Below, in pieces: positions 21,634-25,268 of a stretch of DNA of 25,268 nucleotides. Below the pieces are notes generated by a model that was not told the DNA's origin, did not search any database, and saw only the letters and a list, made by a program, of their open reading frames with translations. Both the position numbers and the translations under genes were made by a program. This DNA is from Chloroflexi bacterium UBA4733 (GTDB taxonomy: Bacteria; Chloroflexota; UBA4733). The stretch is from positions 676 to 25,943 of the forward strand of contig DHIZ01000251.1 in the NCBI GenBank assembly GCA_002404055.1, read 5' to 3'. Position 1 is the stretch's first letter; every line of letters starts with the position of its first letter.

Positions 21634-23071
21634 AGATGCCCTCTTTGGCCAGCCGCGCGGCGACGCGTTGGTCGCGCACCTCGCCACAGCCGCGCACCGG
21701 CGGGAATATCTTGTCGGGATTGAACAGGTCCCGCGGGTTGAAGCATTGCTTCAGGCGGGCCATTGCCGCCAGGTCCTCGGTGCTGAACAGGTAGCTGATG
21801 TGGTCGCGCTTCTCCAGGCCGATGCCGTGCTCCCCAGACACCACGCCGCCCTGATCGACACAGTGGCGCAGGATTTCCATGCCGCCGCGCAGGGTGCGCT
21901 CGATGCTGGAGGCGTCGCGGCGGTCGAAGAGGATGTTCGGGTGCAAGTTGCCGTCGCCGGCGTGGAAGACGTTGGCGATGGGCAGGGCGATGTCGCGGGC
22001 CACCTCTTCCACAAAGCGCAGCGTCTCCGGTAGCTTCGTGCGCGGCACCACGCCGTCCTGAATGTAATAGTTGGGCGCCAGGCGCCCCAGCGCTCCCAGC
22101 GCCCCCTTGCGACCTGCCCACAGTGCCGACCGCTCCGCGGCCGAGCTGGCGCTGCGTACCTCCCGCGCACCGTGCTGGCGGCAGATGGTCTGGATGCGCT
22201 GGTCCAGTTCCGCGACCGACTCCCGCAGGCCGTCCAATTCCACCAGCAGCACTGCCCCGGCATCGGGCGGGTACCCGGCGTGATAAGCGGCTTCCACAGC
22301 GCGGCAGCAGAGGCCGTCCATCATTTCCAGCGCCGCCGGCACGATACCGGCGCCGATGATCGCCGAGACGGTGCTGGATGCTTCTTCGATAGAGCCGTAG
22401 ATGGCCAGCAGGACGCGAATATCCTCCGGCTGCCGCGTCAACTTGACGGTGACCTGGGTGGCGATGCCGAAGGTGCCCTCGGAGCCGACGACTGCGCCGG
22501 TCAGGTCAAGTCCCTGCTGGTCGCCGCCCGGACCGGCCGTGTGGATGACCTCGCCGGTCGGCAGCACCAGTTCCAGGTCGAGGATGTGGTTGGTGGTGGC
22601 GCCATAAGAGAGGCAGTGCGGTCCGCCGGAGTTCTCGGCCACGTTGCCGCCGATGGTGCAGACCTTCTGGCTGGACGGATCAGGGGCATAGAAATAGCCG
22701 GCGTGCTCGATATGGTGCGTCAGTTCATAGTTTACGACACCCGGCTGCACGATGGCCCGCCGGTTGGCGTAGTCGACGGAGAGGATACGGTTCATGCGCG
22801 TCGTCGTCATGACGATACCGCCGCAGGCGGCCACCGCGCCGCCGGACAGACCGGTGCCTGCGCCACGCGGCACCACAGGCAACCCGGCCCGATTGGCCAG
22901 TTGCACAACTGCTACGACCTGAGCAGTGGTCTCCGGGAACACCACGACAGTCGGCAGGTGCGTATCGAGCGAGCCATCGTATTCGTACACGAGCAACTCG
23001 TCGGCGCGCGAGACCACGCCGTTCTTGCCGACGATGCCCTCCAACGCCGCCACCAGATCTGTGTGGTTCAT
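21623..23071 (-). CDS. glcD: Glycolate oxidase catalytic subunit
   Basis: GlcD is the FAD-containing catalytic subunit that oxidises glycolate (or D-lactate-like 2-hydroxyacids) to glyoxylate. The 482-residue protein has the FAD-binding PRGAGTGLSGG (68-78), GGNVAENSGGPHCLSYG, GAVVGSEGTFG (192-202), and the FAD-linked oxidase C-terminal motifs HAGDGNLHP (370-378) and GEHGIGLEK (413-421), ending with FNPRDLFNPDKIFP. AAGGGGA lies just before the ATG. It is the first gene of glcDEF-metF. A 2-hydroxyacid other than glycolate is possible, since family members differ little in these motifs. Confidence 0.94.
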   Translation of the reverse strand: MNHTDLVAALEGIVGKNGVVSRADELLVYEYDGSLDTHLPTVVVFPETTAQVVAVVQLANRAGLPVVPRGAGTGLSGGAVAACGGIVMTTTRMNRILSVDYANRRAIVQPGVVNYELTHHIEHAGYFYAPDPSSQKVCTIGGNVAENSGGPHCLSYGATTNHILDLELVLPTGEVIHTAGPGGDQQGLDLTGAVVGSEGTFGIATQVTVKLTRQPEDIRVLLAIYGSIEEASSTVSAIIGAGIVPAALEMMDGLCCRAVEAAYHAGYPPDAGAVLLVELDGLRESVAELDQRIQTICRQHGAREVRSASSAAERSALWAGRKGALGALGRLAPNYYIQDGVVPRTKLPETLRFVEEVARDIALPIANVFHAGDGNLHPNILFDRRDASSIERTLRGGMEILRHCVDQGGVVSGEHGIGLEKRDHISYLFSTEDLAAMARLKQCFNPRDLFNPDKIFPPVRGCGEVRDQRVAARLAKEGIYAC

Positions 23072-23103
23072 AGTCCCCTTCGACTGTTGCCGCAGCAGTG
23101 TTC

Positions 23104-23134
23104 ATTGTAGTGCATGGGAGCGGCGGGGCGGCAA
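23104..23134 (-). promoter_or_regulatory. Possible promoter of the glcDEF-metF operon
   Basis: On the minus strand TACAAT (23109-23104, five of six matches) is preceded by TTGCCG (23134-23129, four of six) with a 19-bp spacer. The -10 element lies about 33 nt before the glcD ATG. Confidence 0.4.
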
Positions 23135-23157
23135 CGGCCGAGGCGTACTTCCTCTGC

Positions 23158-24486
23158 CTACGGCAACGCCCCCTTCATTGCCTGCCAGAACGTGCTCGCG
23201 TACAGTGCGTAGCCGGCGTCGTTCGGGTGGAAGCCGTCGCTGGTGATCAGGTTGGGGTTGGTCGGTAGCACCTGCTCCGAAGGCGTGTAGAGATCCACGA
23301 GCAGCGCACCGTGCAAGCGCGCCTGGATGGCGATGACGACGTTGTAGGCGAGCACGAGGTCGTGCGCCGCCGTGCGCAAGAACGGCGGCACGGCGGGGGC
23401 CAGCGAGAAATCGGGCATGTTGGCGAGGGCGATGACGCGCGGGTTGCTGGCCTGAACCGTGGTCAGGAGGCGATCGAGGTCGGCGTTGAACTGGTTTGGC
23501 GGCACCAGATTGATGATGTCGTTCGGTCCGACGGTGATGGTGACGAGTGTGGGGTGCAATGCCGCCAGGCGCACCGCTTCCTGATCGGCCACCGTGGCCG
23601 TGGTTGCGCCGACGATGCCGAGATCAGCCGTTTGCACGTTGCCGTAGCGCGTGGCGAGTTGTGTCGCCAGGCGGTCGACGTAGCCATTGGCGGGCGATGA
23701 CGCGCCATAGCCGGCGGCGTCGCTGGCTCCCAGGGCCACGTAGGTGAAACTGGCGCTCGCTGCGGCTGGTGCGGCGGTGGGAGCCAGGGCCGAAGGTGCA
23801 AGCAGTCCGCTGGCTTTGAGGATGTCACCGGCGTTGGCAACGGTCACGGTTCCGGCGGCAGCCCAGGGCTCCTCTTGCTGCCACAATTGCAGCACGCCGC
23901 GTTGGCAGCGCACCACCAGCGCCGGCCCCTCCTCGGTCACCGGCGACACGGGCAGGCCGAAACGTCCCAGCGGGTCGGCTGCCGCGAAATAGGCGGCGCG
24001 CAGCGCCGGGCTGGCATCGAGGTACGCCTGGCGCCGAGCTACGACTGCCGACCAGTTGAGGCCAGTGTCAGCGTCTGTTGCCGACGGTGGCGGCGTCAAC
24101 CAGGCTGCCTGCAACCATGCGTCTTTGCCGGCGTCGTGCAGCACGTCCAGCGCGTTGAGGTAGGCAACCGACGTGTCGTTCCATTGCAATACCGTCTTCT
24201 GGAACACCTGCTCGGTGAAGCCGCCATCGCTATAGCGTTGGCTGGCGGGATAGCCCAGTGCCTCGACGCCGCCGGCCTGTAGAAAGGCCGTCCAAAAGGG
24301 GATGCCGCCCTCGTTGGTGACGGCGTAGCCACTGCCGCCGGCGCCGCCCTGCCCGTTGGCCTGACTGTAGAAGTGGCCGTCGCTGATGGCGTAGTCGGCG
24401 GCAGCGGCAGCCTGCGCCGGCGCCGGACCGACGAAGGCCAGGAGCAGGAGCAAGGAAGCGAGGCATGCACGAAAGCGTCGCGGCAA
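23158..24486 (-). CDS. Secreted SGNH/GDSL hydrolase with N-terminal module
   Basis: The 442-residue protein begins with a signal peptide (PRRFRACL then a Leu-rich core, likely cut after AQA at about residue 26). A module at about 50-105 has the pattern PFW..FLQAGG.E.LGYPAS and VFQ..VLQW, common in secreted Chloroflexota proteins; a degenerate second copy may span 165-205 (GRFGLPVS, RGVLQLW). From about 248 the esterase/lipase domain carries ALGASDA (Ser255), the oxyanion GPND (320-323) and SDGFHPND (Asp417, His420). It probably hydrolyses an ester outside the cytoplasm; substrate unknown. I set a TTG start at 24486 because a repeated GGAGGAGGA lies just upstream and the signal peptide begins right after. 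The longer frame upstream is implausible and crosses the clpB promoter region. Confidence 0.82.
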   Translation of the reverse strand: MPRRFRACLASLLLLLAFVGPAPAQAAAAADYAISDGHFYSQANGQGGAGGSGYAVTNEGGIPFWTAFLQAGGVEALGYPASQRYSDGGFTEQVFQKTVLQWNDTSVAYLNALDVLHDAGKDAWLQAAWLTPPPSATDADTGLNWSAVVARRQAYLDASPALRAAYFAAADPLGRFGLPVSPVTEEGPALVVRCQRGVLQLWQQEEPWAAAGTVTVANAGDILKASGLLAPSALAPTAAPAAASASFTYVALGASDAAGYGASSPANGYVDRLATQLATRYGNVQTADLGIVGATTATVADQEAVRLAALHPTLVTITVGPNDIINLVPPNQFNADLDRLLTTVQASNPRVIALANMPDFSLAPAVPPFLRTAAHDLVLAYNVVIAIQARLHGALLVDLYTPSEQVLPTNPNLITSDGFHPNDAGYALYASTFWQAMKGALP

Positions 24487-24648
24487 GAACTCCTCCTCCT
24501 GGCATCGCCTCGTGACACGTCTAACGTCGATATAATACGCGCTCCTTATACTGCTGGTGACGAATTCGTCGGCGCGCCGTGTCTTCCACGGTGAACACCT
24601 GTTTCCATCCCGCCGGCCCACGCGATCCCATTCGAAGGAGACGATCAA
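24487..24648. promoter_or_regulatory. Divergent promoter region of SGNH hydrolase and clpB
   Basis: This AT-richer gap holds TATAAT (24531-24536) and TATACT (24547-24552) on the plus strand, and TATTAT (24537-24532) on the minus strand; none has a good -35 at 17 bp. A perfect 12-bp palindrome GACGAATTCGTC (24559-24570) follows immediately. No CIRCE or HAIR operator was seen. AAGGAG at 24635-24640 is the clpB ribosome binding site. Confidence 0.35.
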
Positions 24649-25268
24649 ATGAACATGAACAAGCTGACGGAAAAAGCACAGGAAGCTGTGCAGTCCGCCC
24701 AACGGTTAGCCGAAGAGCGCCGTAACACGCAACTCGAACCGGAGCATCTGCTCAGCGCCCTGGTTCGTCAGGAGGATGGCGTCGTGCCGGCGGTACTGGA
24801 CAAGCTGGGCGTGCCACCGAAGACCTTGCTGCAACAGTTGGGCACTGCCATCGACGGTATGGCCCGCGCCACCGGCGACGTCCAACTCTACCTTTCCTCG
24901 GCGACCAACCGTGTCGTTGCTGCCGCTGAGAAGGAAGCGCAGCGCCTGAAAGACGACTACGTCTCGACGGAGCACCTGCTGCTGGCGCTGGCCGACAGCG
25001 GTGAGAAGAGTCAGGCCGGGCGCCTGCTGCGCAACGCCGGTGTAACGCGCGAACGCGTCTACGAGGCGCTGCAAGAGGTACGCGGCGGCCAGCGCGTCAC
25101 CAGCCAGCATCCGGAAGCCACCTACCAGTCGCTGCTGAAATATGGTCGCGATCTGACGGCTGCCGCGCGTCAGGGCAAGCTGGACCCGGTCATTGGCCGC
25201 GACGAGGAAGTTCGGCGGGTGATCCAGGTCCTGTCGCGGCGCACCAAGAACAATCCGGTGCTGATCGG
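24649..25268 (+). CDS. clpB: ATP-dependent chaperone ClpB, N-terminal part
   Basis: ClpB is a hexameric AAA+ disaggregase that works with DnaK. Only the first 206 codons lie in the window; the gene runs off the right edge without a stop. The start [14 protein letters not shown] follows AAGGAG by 8 nt. Two Clp N-terminal repeats are visible, beginning at [11 protein letters not shown] and [11 protein letters not shown]. The linker [20 protein letters not shown] and [19 protein letters not shown] lead into the first Walker A motif, which starts at the window end with VLIG. The linker wording and domain order fit ClpB rather than ClpC or ClpA. The divergent neighbour is the SGNH hydrolase. Confidence 0.96.
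   Translation, partial: MNMNKLTEKAQEAVQSAQRLAEERRNTQLEPEHLLSALVRQEDGVVPAVLDKLGVPPKTLLQQLGTAIDGMARATGDVQLYLSSATNRVVAAAEKEAQRLKDDYVSTEHLLLALADSGEKSQAGRLLRNAGVTRERVYEALQEVRGGQRVTSQHPEATYQSLLKYGRDLTAAARQGKLDPVIGRDEEVRRVIQVLSRRTKNNPVLI

Noticed and set aside
24487..24648. CIRCE or HspR-type operator expected before clpB
   Set aside because: Neither TTAGCACTC-N9-GAGTGCTAA nor CTTGAGT-N7-ACTCAAG is present, even loosely; only an unrelated 12-bp palindrome is seen.

Overview
The window is a gene-dense, visibly G+C-rich bacterial chromosomal segment with 22 supported protein genes and no rRNA, tRNA, CRISPR array or transposase that I could find. The best guess is a Chloroflexota (Chloroflexi) bacterium. 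This rests on gene content rather than a search: a small protein with two zinc ribbons flanking a Gly/Ser/Tyr linker, a secreted SGNH hydrolase with an N-terminal module of the 'FW..F...GG...LGYP.S' type, a Uma2-family protein, and a stand-alone NuoF-like protein encoded with a three-cysteine ferredoxin. A related high-GC lineage cannot be excluded.

Layout. Positions 1-396 are a leader without a gene but with hairpins, followed by a small S24/S26-type peptidase-like gene (397-708). Facing it is a four-gene minus-strand operon (3716 down to 752): NuoF-like flavoprotein, three-cysteine ferredoxin, small single-span membrane protein, and a membrane protein with the two-heme histidine spacing of ferric reductases and NADPH oxidases. 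It looks like a complete cytosolic-NADH-to-membrane-heme electron path and is the most interesting unit here. uvrC (3919-5805) and a Uma2-family gene (5928-6530) follow on the plus strand. They converge on an IlvD/Edd-family dehydratase (8290-6548) that resembles sugar-acid dehydratases and lacks the cysteine of the usual CDK motif.

Between the dehydratase and the next, divergent gene set lies a perfect 30-bp inverted repeat (8350-8467). The plus-strand set is: RsmC-like methyltransferase (8482-9585), HisZ-like protein (9641-11158), long-form HisG (11155-12186), PIG-L deacetylase (12308-13138), RibD-type reductase (13145-13987) and a D-aminoacylase-like amidohydrolase (14137-15765). A mannonate/gluconate-type dehydratase of the enolase superfamily (16999-15755) converges on the amidohydrolase with an 11-nt overlap.

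The minus strand then carries the zinc-ribbon protein (17617-17177, followed by a strong terminator hairpin) and a glycolate oxidase operon, glcD-glcE-glcF, that continues with a 4-nt overlap into a methylenetetrahydrofolate reductase gene (23071 down to 17816). A 46-bp-armed nested palindrome sits between glcE and glcF. The window closes with a secreted SGNH hydrolase (24486-23158) divergent from clpB (24649 to the window end, truncated).

Functional themes: sugar-acid dehydration (IlvD/Edd and ManD-like enzymes), glycolate oxidation coupled by gene order to one-carbon metabolism, the first step of histidine synthesis, DNA repair and proteostasis. At least two, possibly three, intergenic palindromes share the core GCCGCGACT and may belong to one dispersed repeat family. 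All functional calls come from reading motifs by eye; no database search was run.
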